Positions 25,674 through 34,127 of a stretch of 64,000 nucleotides of DNA are shown piece by piece; the first letter of the stretch is position 1; each line of letters starts with the position of its first letter. The DNA is taken from NCBI GenBank assembly GCA_002418205.1, contig DIDP01000006.1, positions 69,319 to 133,318 on the forward strand, read 5' to 3'. Below the pieces are notes generated by a model, which was not told the origin of the DNA, made no database searches, and was given only the letters and a program-made list of their open reading frames with translations. The stretch comes from Anaerolineales bacterium UBA5797 (GTDB lineage Bacteria; Chloroflexota; Anaerolineae; Anaerolineales; Villigracilaceae). The position numbers and the translations under genes were made by a program.

Positions 25674-26849
25674 TCAGGCCAGGGCTTTCATGCTTTTCTG
25701 ATACGATCCCCAGATCGATAGAGCGGTCAGTCCAACAACCATCCAATACGCCCATGAAACGTTTTGCTGCCAAAAAATAACACTAAAAACAAACAATGCC
25801 AGCGTCCATGCAACACCGCGGGTCCATGTCGATGAAACGCATAGGGAAAGCGACCAGAAAAGGGCGACCACCAGGGATGGATAATCATACTGCAAAGCAT
25901 AGGGGGTTATGGCGAATGAGACAAGCGACAAAACACTTATCAGCTGCAGGAACGATTCGGAACGAAACACAACCAAAAGGAAAACGAACATTCCAGCAAG
26001 AATCAATATCCCATAAACGAGCATCCGGTGTTGTGGACCAATTCCAAGGGTCATTAACCAATCCAGAAAAGTAGTATTGATGCGTAGAGCAACAACGCGA
26101 TCCGGTCCGTCCAATTTCATCGTTAAACCCTGTCCAAATCCTTCATCCAGGAACGGTCGAAACCAGTCTGGAGTGATCCATGTCGAAACCAAGAGTAAAA
26201 CAATCTGCGTAACCAACATTACCAATACAGCCCGCCATTGGCCTTTACGGAGTAACCACAAACTGATTCCTGCCACGATTAGAACCGTAACATTTGGCTT
26301 GATCAACAATATCGCCATCCAGATTCCTGACCACGTCCAGTTTTGAGCCCGAACAGATAAGATTAATGCAACCAGGATTGCAAAAACGAGAATCCCAGCC
26401 TGTTCGTATCTCCATGTAATCCATGCGAACGAAAACGTAGTTAGAGCAAAAAAACCATATCGTTGCCAACCCTTCTGAGGCCAGCCAACTATCTCCCCCA
26501 ACCACCATAAACCAGTATCCCAGAGGACAAGATTGATTGTCATCCAAATTGCACGCGCTACCTGGAAAGGAAGGTAGGTTAGAGGAATAAAAAGCCATGC
26601 AAACCATGGTGGATAGTAATATGGGTTATTACCCATTTCACCGGTTACATCCAGCAAAACCCTTGCAACCAGGCGATAATCATATGGATTCCCCCCCTCG
26701 GTCAACACGCGCGCGGCAGCATAATATCCGCGAAAATCCTTACCGAAGAGGGTAAAAGAAACAAAAGCCAGCGTCAAGCCCAATATCAACCACGCTGAGA
26801 GCAATGAAAAATCCAACCGTCTTACCCAAATATTTTTCTCGTTGTCCAA
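25674..26849 (-). CDS. GT87-family (DUF2029) polyprenol-linked mannosyl/glycosyltransferase
   Basis: A 391-residue multi-pass protein with about ten helices. The loop GKDFRGYYAAARVLTEGGNPYD after helix 1 is the characteristic DUF2029/GT87 motif, with its acidic residue and the later NPYYYPPWFAWLFIPL. The family uses polyprenyl-phosphate sugars on the outer face of the membrane. The start appears to be TTG at 26849 because an in-frame stop lies two codons upstream and no ATG precedes the motif. AT-rich like the sulfatase gene it faces. Confidence 0.8.
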   Translation of the reverse strand: MDNEKNIWVRRLDFSLLSAWLILGLTLAFVSFTLFGKDFRGYYAAARVLTEGGNPYDYRLVARVLLDVTGEMGNNPYYYPPWFAWLFIPLTYLPFQVARAIWMTINLVLWDTGLWWLGEIVGWPQKGWQRYGFFALTTFSFAWITWRYEQAGILVFAILVALILSVRAQNWTWSGIWMAILLIKPNVTVLIVAGISLWLLRKGQWRAVLVMLVTQIVLLLVSTWITPDWFRPFLDEGFGQGLTMKLDGPDRVVALRINTTFLDWLMTLGIGPQHRMLVYGILILAGMFVFLLVVFRSESFLQLISVLSLVSFAITPYALQYDYPSLVVALFWSLSLCVSSTWTRGVAWTLALFVFSVIFWQQNVSWAYWMVVGLTALSIWGSYQKSMKALA

Positions 26850-26919
26850 GTTTCACCATCAATGAAATCGTCGTCCATGGGATGTATTCATCATAATATT
26901 TTACAGCCTCTGACAGTGG

Positions 26920-26948
26920 TTCACAAGAATAGAACCTTCCTATAAAAT
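26920..26948 (+). promoter_or_regulatory. Complete promoter for a leaderless transcript
   Basis: TTCACA (26920-26925) and TAAAAT (26943-26948) are spaced by exactly 17 bases. The -10 box ends 6 bases before the ATG at 26955, so the transcript should start at the start codon. This is the clearest full example of the leaderless arrangement in the window. Confidence 0.7.
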
Positions 26949-26954
26949 CAATCC

Positions 26955-28415
26955 ATGCACCGCCATCTTTTGCCCAGCCTGACCTCCCTCATTTTTCTCG
27001 TTGTCTTTTCCCTCGCTCTTGCATCCGGACCACAAATGCTCAGCATCGACAGCGACCTCGGACGCCATCTCGCGCTCGGCAACTACATTCTGGATCATCG
27101 CATCATCCCCACCCGCGACCTGTTCTCCCATACCCTGACCGGTCAACCCCGACCACCCTATGAGTGGCTTTCACAGATCCTCTTCGCAATCTCCCATCGC
27201 GTGCTGGGCTTGGATGGCGTCATTTTATTTACGTCTGCCATCATCGCTTCAGCTTTCACCCTGACGTTTCACTTCTCGGCACAGAATTGCAGGACGCCGC
27301 TGATCGCCTTCCTGTTGACATTGCTTGCGGCCGGGACCGCGAGCCTGCACTGGCTGCCGCGTCCGCACATTATGACCTTCCTTTTGCTTGCAATCTGGGT
27401 TGGTGCACTTGAAAAATTACAAAGAGGTGAAGCCATTCCCATCTTTGTTTTTCCTTTCATCATGCTCCTCTGGGCAAACCTGCATGGCGGTTTCGTCTAT
27501 GGGATTCTTGCATGGCTGGCATATTTCGCGGGCTGGCTTGTTGATAGATGGCGGAAGCGTGCAGATCCACAAACCGGAAGACAACTATTGATCATTGGAA
27601 TAACATCACTGGTCGCATCCGTCCTCACACCGGACCTCTGGCACAACTGGGAAGCTGTCCTCAACAACCGCAGCGTGTTCATCCTGAGCCGCACACTGGA
27701 GACGATGCCTCCCGACCTGACCGATCCCGCCATCCTGCCATTTGACCTGTTGTTGGCAATCGGCATTATTCTTTTCATCTTCAATCGGAAGTTTTTGCGG
27801 ACGAGTCATCTTTTTTTGATGACCGGGTTCGGTTTGCTGGCACTGCTCATGGCAAGGAATATTCCGCTCTTCGCCATCGCCTGCACACCGATCATTTCGG
27901 GGCTGGCAGGTGGATCCATGTCAAATTCAAGATCCTGGTTGAAGATCGAGGAACGATTCTCCAATTTCAACAGGCAGACTACATGGAACCTCCCACCGCT
28001 CTTGTTGTTTTCCTGCACGTTTGCATTCTTTGCCGTTCAGCATTCGAGGACAAACGATTCTGTTTTTCATTACAACCCCCGGGTGTTTCCAGTCGAGGCG
28101 CTGATCTGGCTGGATAAAAATCCGCAAGCCGGGTATATGTTCAATGAATTTAATTGGGGCGGATATATCCTCGAGAAGACCTGGCCTCGTTATCTTGTCT
28201 TTCTGGATAGTCAGAGTGACTTTTATGGGGAATCGTTGATCCGGGAATACGACAGGGCAATGTCAGCACAAAGCGGCTGGCAAGATATTCTTGCCAAATA
28301 TGACATCTCATGGGCGATCATCCAACCCAAACAACCTTTGGCAATTGCCCTGCGTGATCTAGGCTGGAATGTCGCGTATCAGGATGGAACCGCGATCATC
28401 CTTCATAATCCCTGA
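26955..28415 (+). CDS. Multi-pass membrane protein, GT-C-like
   Basis: A 486-residue protein with roughly ten helices. The first outer loop, MLSIDSDLGRHLALGNYIL, followed by PPYEWLSQILF, carries the acidic residues placed as in GT-C glycosyltransferases. A soluble C-terminal part of about 120 residues contains YMFNEFNWGGYIL and VFLDSQSDFYGE. A sugar transferase or polysaccharide assembly role is likely but the family is not certain. Its stop codon lies directly against the stop codon of the convergent gene at 28416, with no gap and no terminator. Confidence 0.72.
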   Translation: MHRHLLPSLTSLIFLVVFSLALASGPQMLSIDSDLGRHLALGNYILDHRIIPTRDLFSHTLTGQPRPPYEWLSQILFAISHRVLGLDGVILFTSAIIASAFTLTFHFSAQNCRTPLIAFLLTLLAAGTASLHWLPRPHIMTFLLLAIWVGALEKLQRGEAIPIFVFPFIMLLWANLHGGFVYGILAWLAYFAGWLVDRWRKRADPQTGRQLLIIGITSLVASVLTPDLWHNWEAVLNNRSVFILSRTLETMPPDLTDPAILPFDLLLAIGIILFIFNRKFLRTSHLFLMTGFGLLALLMARNIPLFAIACTPIISGLAGGSMSNSRSWLKIEERFSNFNRQTTWNLPPLLLFSCTFAFFAVQHSRTNDSVFHYNPRVFPVEALIWLDKNPQAGYMFNEFNWGGYILEKTWPRYLVFLDSQSDFYGESLIREYDRAMSAQSGWQDILAKYDISWAIIQPKQPLAIALRDLGWNVAYQDGTAIILHNP

Positions 28416-29978
28416 TTATCTTCGCTTCAGCACCAAAACATCCCCGGTTTCATACATAACCTCAAATTTCCCGTCCCCCTTTATCCGCTCAATAAAATAT
28501 GGAAACTTCTTTACTCCATCCACAGGCGCACAATTGTTGGTCTGTAAGATTTTCGAGATGTAAATGTAATCATAAGTGGATGGTCCCACTGCATCTTCAA
28601 AACAGGCTGCATCTTCGTTCATACATGCTTGAACATCAGCGGACTTCTGGATGAATCCCCCGAACTTTTCAGCGAGAGTCCATTCGGTGCCCTGGACCGT
28701 GTAAATACTTCGTCGTCCGGTCAAAGCCGGAAACCATTCGGAGACGGAATCGCAGGCAACGGAGGATGTCCCGGTCAATACTACGAAACTGGAATCGGCA
28801 GCCGTATTTTTGCGTACCCATGCCATCGCCGCCTGGTCGGAGGGACGCAAAGTCGAAGCGGAGAGTTGAAATCCGAACTGATAAGCCGAAAAGACGAGAT
28901 ACAACATCAAATAGATGGACACGTTCCGTTCAACCGGAATTAGCAAATTGGACTTCCCCGCTTCCTTCCAAGCCGACGGCTGCAACGCGGGCAAAATAAC
29001 CTCCGCCAACCCGACGGCTGCCAGCATCGCCAACGGGATCACCGCCAGATTCGCCGCGCTGCGTCCCGCCACCAGAAAAGGGACAGCCATCCATAACGGA
29101 AGCAGGTAATCCCTGCGGATGAGGCGGTATGCGATCCCGATCAATCCAATGACGGCGATGAACGTCGCGTAGGGCTCATCCGTAAATGTAAAGAAAACCA
29201 GGTTGAAAATCGCAAGCGACTTGCTACCGGTCTGCATTGCGCTGAGCAAGGGACCGACGCCATGCCGGTAGATCACCGCCCCCCACCACGGCGCGCTGAC
29301 AACCAGAACAATGACCCCAACCAGAACAGAATGGAAGAATGTAGTTCGTTTGCGCGATAAAACGATCCAGATCAAAAGCGCCGAAATGGCAGTATGCACT
29401 GCCGCTTCGGGATGACTTAGAACTGCCAGCCCGCCGAATATGCCCGAAAGGAAGATGTCGCTCCGGCGCTTCTCTTCATACAGGCGAACAATGGACGCCA
29501 GCGCCAGCAGCATGAAAATCTGGCCGAGACTGCGGGTCAATCCGCCGCCCATCACAAACCAGAAAAATGCACGCGGCACGAACGCAAAGAACAAAGTTGA
29601 TAAAGTCGCAAGATATTTGTTCTTGGATAAGCGTAATGCAAGCAAATAGAGCGCGGGGATCGTCAGCGATGCGAACAGCGCGGGCAGCCAACGCAGAACC
29701 TGAACCGTTTCCATGTGGAGGAGGCTTGAGGCGAGACCACCCAGGTAAAACCCCAGCGGTGGATAGGCAAACGGGATATTCGAATGGTTATAGGTTGTGA
29801 AGGCGGGCAGAAGATAATGATTGGCTTTCAGGTCATCGATCATCACTGCGAACATGCCCCCGTCGTTGATCGCGAAGCCTGCGAGCATGGCTGGATTGAA
29901 ACGAATGAATGCGCCAAGTAAAACAGCAAGGAGCAATATCAGGGTCGACCATTCATCGCGGGTGATGGATTTTTTCAT
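28416..29978 (-). CDS. GT-C-type membrane glycosyltransferase (GT39-like)
   Basis: A 520-residue protein with about twelve helices. The first outer loop has GFAINDGGMFAVMIDDL followed by FAYPPLGFYLGGLASSLL, the layout of GT39/ArnT-like enzymes that transfer sugars from polyprenyl phosphates. A C-terminal soluble portion of about 110 residues includes FVVLTGTSSVACDSVSEWF and YIYISKIL. ATG at 29978, with GGAGAG four bases upstream, was chosen over a TTG six codons earlier. It is part of the envelope cluster with the genes at 24042-28415. Confidence 0.78.
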   Translation of the reverse strand: MKKSITRDEWSTLILLLAVLLGAFIRFNPAMLAGFAINDGGMFAVMIDDLKANHYLLPAFTTYNHSNIPFAYPPLGFYLGGLASSLLHMETVQVLRWLPALFASLTIPALYLLALRLSKNKYLATLSTLFFAFVPRAFFWFVMGGGLTRSLGQIFMLLALASIVRLYEEKRRSDIFLSGIFGGLAVLSHPEAAVHTAISALLIWIVLSRKRTTFFHSVLVGVIVLVVSAPWWGAVIYRHGVGPLLSAMQTGSKSLAIFNLVFFTFTDEPYATFIAVIGLIGIAYRLIRRDYLLPLWMAVPFLVAGRSAANLAVIPLAMLAAVGLAEVILPALQPSAWKEAGKSNLLIPVERNVSIYLMLYLVFSAYQFGFQLSASTLRPSDQAAMAWVRKNTAADSSFVVLTGTSSVACDSVSEWFPALTGRRSIYTVQGTEWTLAEKFGGFIQKSADVQACMNEDAACFEDAVGPSTYDYIYISKILQTNNCAPVDGVKKFPYFIERIKGDGKFEVMYETGDVLVLKRR

Positions 29979-30028
29979 CTGACTCTCCGGCTTCAATATT
30001 CCGCGATTCTAACATGGTAAAAAAATAA

Positions 30029-30051
30029 AGCCTCAGGAAATACCCGAGGCT
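30029..30051 (-). terminator. Intrinsic terminator of the oxidase assembly operon
   Basis: Reading the minus strand, AGCCTCGGG pairs with CCTGAGGCT around a short loop, with one mismatch, and is followed by TTTATTTTTTT. It lies about 20 bases after the ctaA-ctaB stop codon and closes the operon that begins at ctaC. Confidence 0.85.
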
Positions 30052-30070
30052 CCTTACAGTTTATTATCCT

Positions 30071-31387
30071 TCACAGCACCGCGTCGATCATGATCGCCAG
30101 GAAGATGAACACCAGATACGTACTCGACCACTTGTACATGCGCCAGGCAACCTTGTTGCCGCCCTCTCTCCAAACCGCCCAGGCAGCATAGATCAATGCC
30201 GCGCCAAGGACAAGCGAGGAGACCAGATACACAGTCCCTGCCAGGTTGAGGATCGGCAACAGCAAAGTCACGATCACAAGCTCGACCGTGTAGATCAAAA
30301 TCTGGCGGCGGGTCTCCAACTCACCGCGCACCACCGGCATCATTGGCACACCGGCGCGTTCATAGTCCTTCATGCGGACGATCGCCAGCGCCCAGAAATG
30401 CGGAGGCGTCCACATGAAGATGATGGCGAACAGGATCCATGCCGTCCAATCGAGGGAACCGGTCGCAGCAGCGTACCCGACCAACGGCGGGATCGCCCCC
30501 GCCCCGCCTCCGATGACGATGTTCTGCACGGTCGCCTTTTTGAGCCAGAGACTGTAAACAAGCACATAATAGATGATCCCCGCCAGCGACAATAATGCGG
30601 CAAGTCCATTGACAAACACCGCGAAGATGTAATAACTGACCAGCGACAAGCCAAGACCAAAGGCAAGCCCTTCGGCATCGGTCAGGCGCCCATCTGCCAG
30701 CGGACGTTTTGCCGTGCGCTGCATGTGCCTGTCAAGTTCGCGGTCGATAAACTGGTTCAGCGCGCTCGAGCCGCCCGCCGCCAGCGCGCCGCCGAGCAGG
30801 GTCCACATGGTCAGTGAAAAGGAGGGCCATTGCCTTGAACCGATCACCAGGCCGCCATAGGTGGTGATCAGCAACAGACCGACGATCAACGGTTTCGACA
30901 ACGCCAGAAAATCCCTGGCGCGCTGCCGCTTATCCAACACCGCGAATCTTTCTTCCTCTTGGACCAGAACTCCGGAAGCATATACAAGCAACCCAAGCGT
31001 TACCCATAACGCCAGCGTGGTCAGCCGGTGCAGGAACACAAGATGCCCGGCATCCGGTCGTGTCACCTGGATCGCCCCCACCAACGCCTGCCCAAAGAAC
31101 ACGATAGCCAGAATGGTCGTCAGCGGCAATACGACACGTTGCGCATGCTGTTCCAGCCATGCCTTGCGAAACACGATGACCATGAAAACCGACGCGATGC
31201 CTACCAGTGACATATGCGCCAGCTTCCACCAGCCCATCGGCGCAATGGGCGCACAGATCGGCCAGCCTTTGCAATAAGCCTCGGCGCCGGTCCTTGTGAC
31301 GAAATAACCAACGACGGTGAGCGCAAGCACCAAAAAAAACAGGGCAAGCACCAGTTTCGCAAATGAAGACTTGAGTGAATATGTCAT
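30071..31387 (-). CDS. ctaB: Fused heme A synthase (half-size CtaA) and heme O synthase (CtaB)
   Basis: A 438-residue membrane protein joining two enzymes. Residues 1-145 match only one four-helix half of CtaA: a Cys pair (Cys39, Cys45 in YCKGWPIC) and His58 and His120 as heme ligands. Residues about 158-438 are the UbiA-fold farnesyltransferase CtaB with NQFIDRELDRHMQRTAKRP (first Asp-rich motif) and the later VRMKDYERAGVPMMP. Together they convert heme B to heme O and heme A for the oxidase. CtaA-CtaB fusions are known from Thermus, though the half-size CtaA part is noteworthy. The ATG overlaps the SURF1 stop (ATGA). Confidence 0.92.
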   Translation of the reverse strand: MTYSLKSSFAKLVLALFFLVLALTVVGYFVTRTGAEAYCKGWPICAPIAPMGWWKLAHMSLVGIASVFMVIVFRKAWLEQHAQRVVLPLTTILAIVFFGQALVGAIQVTRPDAGHLVFLHRLTTLALWVTLGLLVYASGVLVQEEERFAVLDKRQRARDFLALSKPLIVGLLLITTYGGLVIGSRQWPSFSLTMWTLLGGALAAGGSSALNQFIDRELDRHMQRTAKRPLADGRLTDAEGLAFGLGLSLVSYYIFAVFVNGLAALLSLAGIIYYVLVYSLWLKKATVQNIVIGGGAGAIPPLVGYAAATGSLDWTAWILFAIIFMWTPPHFWALAIVRMKDYERAGVPMMPVVRGELETRRQILIYTVELVIVTLLLPILNLAGTVYLVSSLVLGAALIYAAWAVWREGGNKVAWRMYKWSSTYLVFIFLAIMIDAVL

Positions 31388-32121
31388 GCCGATTCCTGCT
31401 TCTTCAAATAGAATGGGTATCCTGCAAATAAAATGGTCGCGAACGTGAACCATTGCAAAGCATAACCAAAATGAGGGCCCTCCGTCAATTCGATCTCTGG
31501 CTGATACGGAATGGGCGGTTCGGTATCCGCAGGGTCTACATCGGGTTGAACATAAACATCCAGAACCGGATGCGGCAACTGACGGGCGATCTGCGTTATA
31601 TCGGCATTGTTCCAGATCTCGAGCTTTTCTCCGTTTGCAGGCAGCGCGTCCGCGACTCCGCCGAAGGCTGGTTTGATCTGTCCAAGCCGTATCTGCCCCG
31701 TGACCGTAACCACGCCCGGCTCATCGTATTTGCGCCAGTCCGCAGATGTGGAGTTGCCGTCCGCGGGAATCCAGCCGCGGTCAACGAGGACAGACGTCCC
31801 GTTGAAAAGAAGCGGGGTCACCAAATGATATCCATATTGATCGCCGTTGTATTGATTCCTGAGCGCGATCTGATTCTCGAAGTCATATTCGCCGGTGACC
31901 TGCACGGAGCGCCATTCCATCGTATCGACCGAATCGAATCCCTCAGCGTTCAGGTCCAGGGGAGGCAGAGCGCGCATGGATTCGAACTGCGCGTTGAACG
32001 CCCGCCGCTGGTCCAGCCGGTCCAGCTGCCAGATACCAAGCCGCACGCAAAGCGCCGTACCAAGCAAAACAAGCAGGGTCGTCAGCCACCACTTGCGGCT
32101 GAACATTCTAAGCAGGAGCAT
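31384..32121 (-). CDS. SURF1-family cytochrome oxidase assembly factor
   Basis: A 245-residue protein with an N-terminal helix (KWWLTTLLVLLGTALCVRLG), the signature GIWQLDRLDQR directly after it, a middle YGYHLVTPLLFNGTSVLVDRGW and a second helix near the C-terminus. SURF1 proteins help place heme a in subunit I. It lies between the cupredoxin-like gene (14-base overlap) and ctaA-ctaB (4-base overlap), all in one assembly operon. Confidence 0.92.
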   Translation of the reverse strand: MLLLRMFSRKWWLTTLLVLLGTALCVRLGIWQLDRLDQRRAFNAQFESMRALPPLDLNAEGFDSVDTMEWRSVQVTGEYDFENQIALRNQYNGDQYGYHLVTPLLFNGTSVLVDRGWIPADGNSTSADWRKYDEPGVVTVTGQIRLGQIKPAFGGVADALPANGEKLEIWNNADITQIARQLPHPVLDVYVQPDVDPADTEPPIPYQPEIELTEGPHFGYALQWFTFATILFAGYPFYLKKQESA

Positions 32122-32608
32122 TTTCTGTTTTCTTTGAAGGGAACGCCAGGCTATAGAGAGCGATCAAAACTCCCAGAGGAAGCCCGGAGTATAGAATACC
32201 GAAGAACCTCATGCTCGTCGTGAGAGGTTCGCGCACATCCAGGCCGAAGTAATTGCCGGGCTGAAAACTGCACTCGAACGCCAGATTCTCCACCTGACCG
32301 AGAGGCAGCTGCGCGGAGGAATTCGCCGGGATCCACAACGGACCCAGTTTATGGTCAACCACGTCTTCGTTCCTGACTGTCAGAACATCACCAACCACAA
32401 AGACCATGTTCTCGGGGATGGTCGGCGGTTGTTCGCCGCGTGCGACCTGCTCCGCTGTGCCTTCGGGGATGGTCAACAAAATATCCTGTGGCGGGCGCGC
32501 GGTCTCCTTGAGGAATAAGAACGAGATCTCATTGAGCGTCACGCCAAACACCAGACCGATGAGCAGGGATATGGCGATCCTTTTGATGCTGTCGTTCAAT
32601 GGAGGCAT
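32108..32608 (-). CDS. Membrane-anchored cupredoxin-like protein of the oxidase operon
   Basis: A 166-residue protein with one helix at each end (IAISLLIGLVFGVTLNEIS and FFGILYSGLPLGVLIALYSL). The outer part, VFVVGDVLTVRNEDVVDHKL, then FECSFQPGNYFGL, reads like the strands of a cupredoxin. The single His (DHKL) and Cys (FEC) are in places where copper ligands could be, but no full His-Cys-His/Met set is visible. Its position between SCO and SURF1 suggests a role in copper delivery or oxidase assembly. AAGGAGG precedes the ATG. Confidence 0.7.
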   Translation of the reverse strand: MPPLNDSIKRIAISLLIGLVFGVTLNEISFLFLKETARPPQDILLTIPEGTAEQVARGEQPPTIPENMVFVVGDVLTVRNEDVVDHKLGPLWIPANSSAQLPLGQVENLAFECSFQPGNYFGLDVREPLTTSMRFFGILYSGLPLGVLIALYSLAFPSKKTENAPA

Positions 32609-32609
32609 G

Positions 32610-33224
32610 TCAGTTTGCCTCCTTCAAGACTATCTTCAGATCATGGACGATATCATCCACCGGTGTTTCAAATCCAAAAGACGCTCGCATATTTCCTTCC
32701 TGGTCGATCATTGTCACCCGGGCAGTGTGATTCACAAGATAGCCCGCGGCAGACGTCCCTTCGACGATCTCACGGAACACGCCGTAATCGTTCCATACTT
32801 TTGCCACGTCCGATTCTGCGCCGCTCAAGCCGATGAAGTTCCTGTTGAAATGATCCACATATTCCTGCACGCGCTCCGGCGTATCCCGTTCCGGATCAAC
32901 AGTCACAAACAACACCTGCACCCGGTCGGCGTCGCTTTGTTTCAATTTGCCCAACGCCTGATTAAGTTCCGCAAGCGTGGTTGGACAAACATCCGGGCAG
33001 GAGGTGTACCCAAAGAACAACAGGACGACCCTGCCACGCATCGTACTCAGCGTGAAACTGCTCCCGTTACCCCGGGTTAATACGAAATCCGGCGCGACCG
33101 GATATGGCTGTTCATACGTCGTCCCGCGAAATTTAACGGGGCTTCCAAACAGAAGGGTTGCGATCGCAACGATCCCGATCAACAGGAAGACGCCAAGCCC
33201 GACCAATAATGTTCTTCTATCCAT
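32610..33224 (-). CDS. SCO1/SenC/PrrC copper chaperone
   Basis: A 204-residue thioredoxin-fold protein anchored by an N-terminal helix (8-26). Copper ligands are Cys76 and Cys80 in TSCPDVCP and His166 in VNHTARV. The FVTVDPERDTPERVQ segment is a family signature. It delivers copper to the CuA site of subunit II, encoded in the same block. A terminator at 33274-33309 separates it from the subunit genes, so part of its transcription may start separately. Confidence 0.93.
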   Translation of the reverse strand: MDRRTLLVGLGVFLLIGIVAIATLLFGSPVKFRGTTYEQPYPVAPDFVLTRGNGSSFTLSTMRGRVVLLFFGYTSCPDVCPTTLAELNQALGKLKQSDADRVQVLFVTVDPERDTPERVQEYVDHFNRNFIGLSGAESDVAKVWNDYGVFREIVEGTSAAGYLVNHTARVTMIDQEGNMRASFGFETPVDDIVHDLKIVLKEAN

Positions 33225-33273
33225 GTATTTTCCTGAATCTATTGATGTAGTGAAGTGATTAATGATACACCCA

Positions 33274-33309
33274 AAAATCGGGGCGACCGGTAGTGGTCGC
33301 CCCGATTTT
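33274..33309. terminator. Strong hairpin between oxidase subunit and assembly genes
   Basis: A perfect 15-base stem, AAAATCGGGGCGACC (33274-33288) with GGTCGCCCCGATTTT (33295-33309), with a 6-base loop and a T-run on either strand. It lies between the fused subunit IV-III gene and the SCO gene, both on the minus strand, and could reduce expression of the assembly genes relative to the subunits. Confidence 0.88.
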
Positions 33310-33341
33310 ATCCAATTCTAATCAATGGGTCGCACAATGTG

Positions 33342-34109
33342 CTAGAGGATCACGGTACCGATCAGGTACAAAGCAGGGTAGAAGAAGATCCACACCACAT
33401 CAACGAAGTGCCAGTAGACCGCCGCCGCTTCGACCGGATAATGTTTTTCATCATAGAGACCGCGCCTGCCATTGAACCAAACGATGGCGAGGAAGATCAA
33501 ACCGGTCAATACGTGGAAGGCGTGCATACCCGTCATCATATAGAACGCTGCGCCTGCCGCGCCCGAAGAAGGTGTGAGACCTTCATGTGCTGCGAGCCGC
33601 CATTCCACCGCGACCACACCGATCAGAAAGCCGAGCCCCAATAGGAATGTGATCAGGGTGTTATTGAGAAAGCCCTTGCGGTCGCCATTCGACATCATGG
33701 TCTCTCCCCGATTCATGAAGAAGGAGGAGATCAACAGGATGGAAGTCACAGCCAGGCCCAGGGTCGGATTCAGGTTCGGGCGGGTCAACCCGAGCAGGTT
33801 CATGCGCATGACCAGCAAGCCACCAAACACAAAGGAATCGGAGATCAGGAACAGCCACAAGCCGATCCGGTTCGTGCCCGATTTATATTCGTAGGAGTTG
33901 TGGTCTCCTTCATGCTCGGCATTGAGCTTGTAGATATGCATGTAATAGTACACAACCAGCGCGGCTTTGACGAGCGCCACCACAATGAGCAGGGCAATCG
34001 CTTCAAAGGTGACCGCCACAAAGAATTCAAGTACGGTTAATACCGCCAGGTAACCAAAGATGAAGACGCCCTGGCTCAACATGGATTTTTTATCTTGAGT
34101 GTGTGTCAT
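33342..34109 (-). CDS. Fused cytochrome c oxidase subunits IV and III
   Basis: A 255-residue protein. Residues about 10-65 are a two- to three-helix subunit IV segment (FIFGYLAVLTVLEFFVAV and VKAALVVYYYMHIYKL). From about residue 80 a five-helix subunit III follows, with RIGLWLFLISDSFVFGGLLV, then FYMMTGMHAFHVLTGLIF and YWHFVDVVWIFFYPALYLIG. In other organisms these are separate genes. Subunit III normally has Glu in the first motif (WLFLASE), but here it is Asp. AGGAAG lies before the ATG. Confidence 0.9.
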   Translation of the reverse strand: MTHTQDKKSMLSQGVFIFGYLAVLTVLEFFVAVTFEAIALLIVVALVKAALVVYYYMHIYKLNAEHEGDHNSYEYKSGTNRIGLWLFLISDSFVFGGLLVMRMNLLGLTRPNLNPTLGLAVTSILLISSFFMNRGETMMSNGDRKGFLNNTLITFLLGLGFLIGVVAVEWRLAAHEGLTPSSGAAGAAFYMMTGMHAFHVLTGLIFLAIVWFNGRRGLYDEKHYPVEAAAVYWHFVDVVWIFFYPALYLIGTVIL

Positions 34110-34127
34110 TGAAATCTTCCTGCCCTT

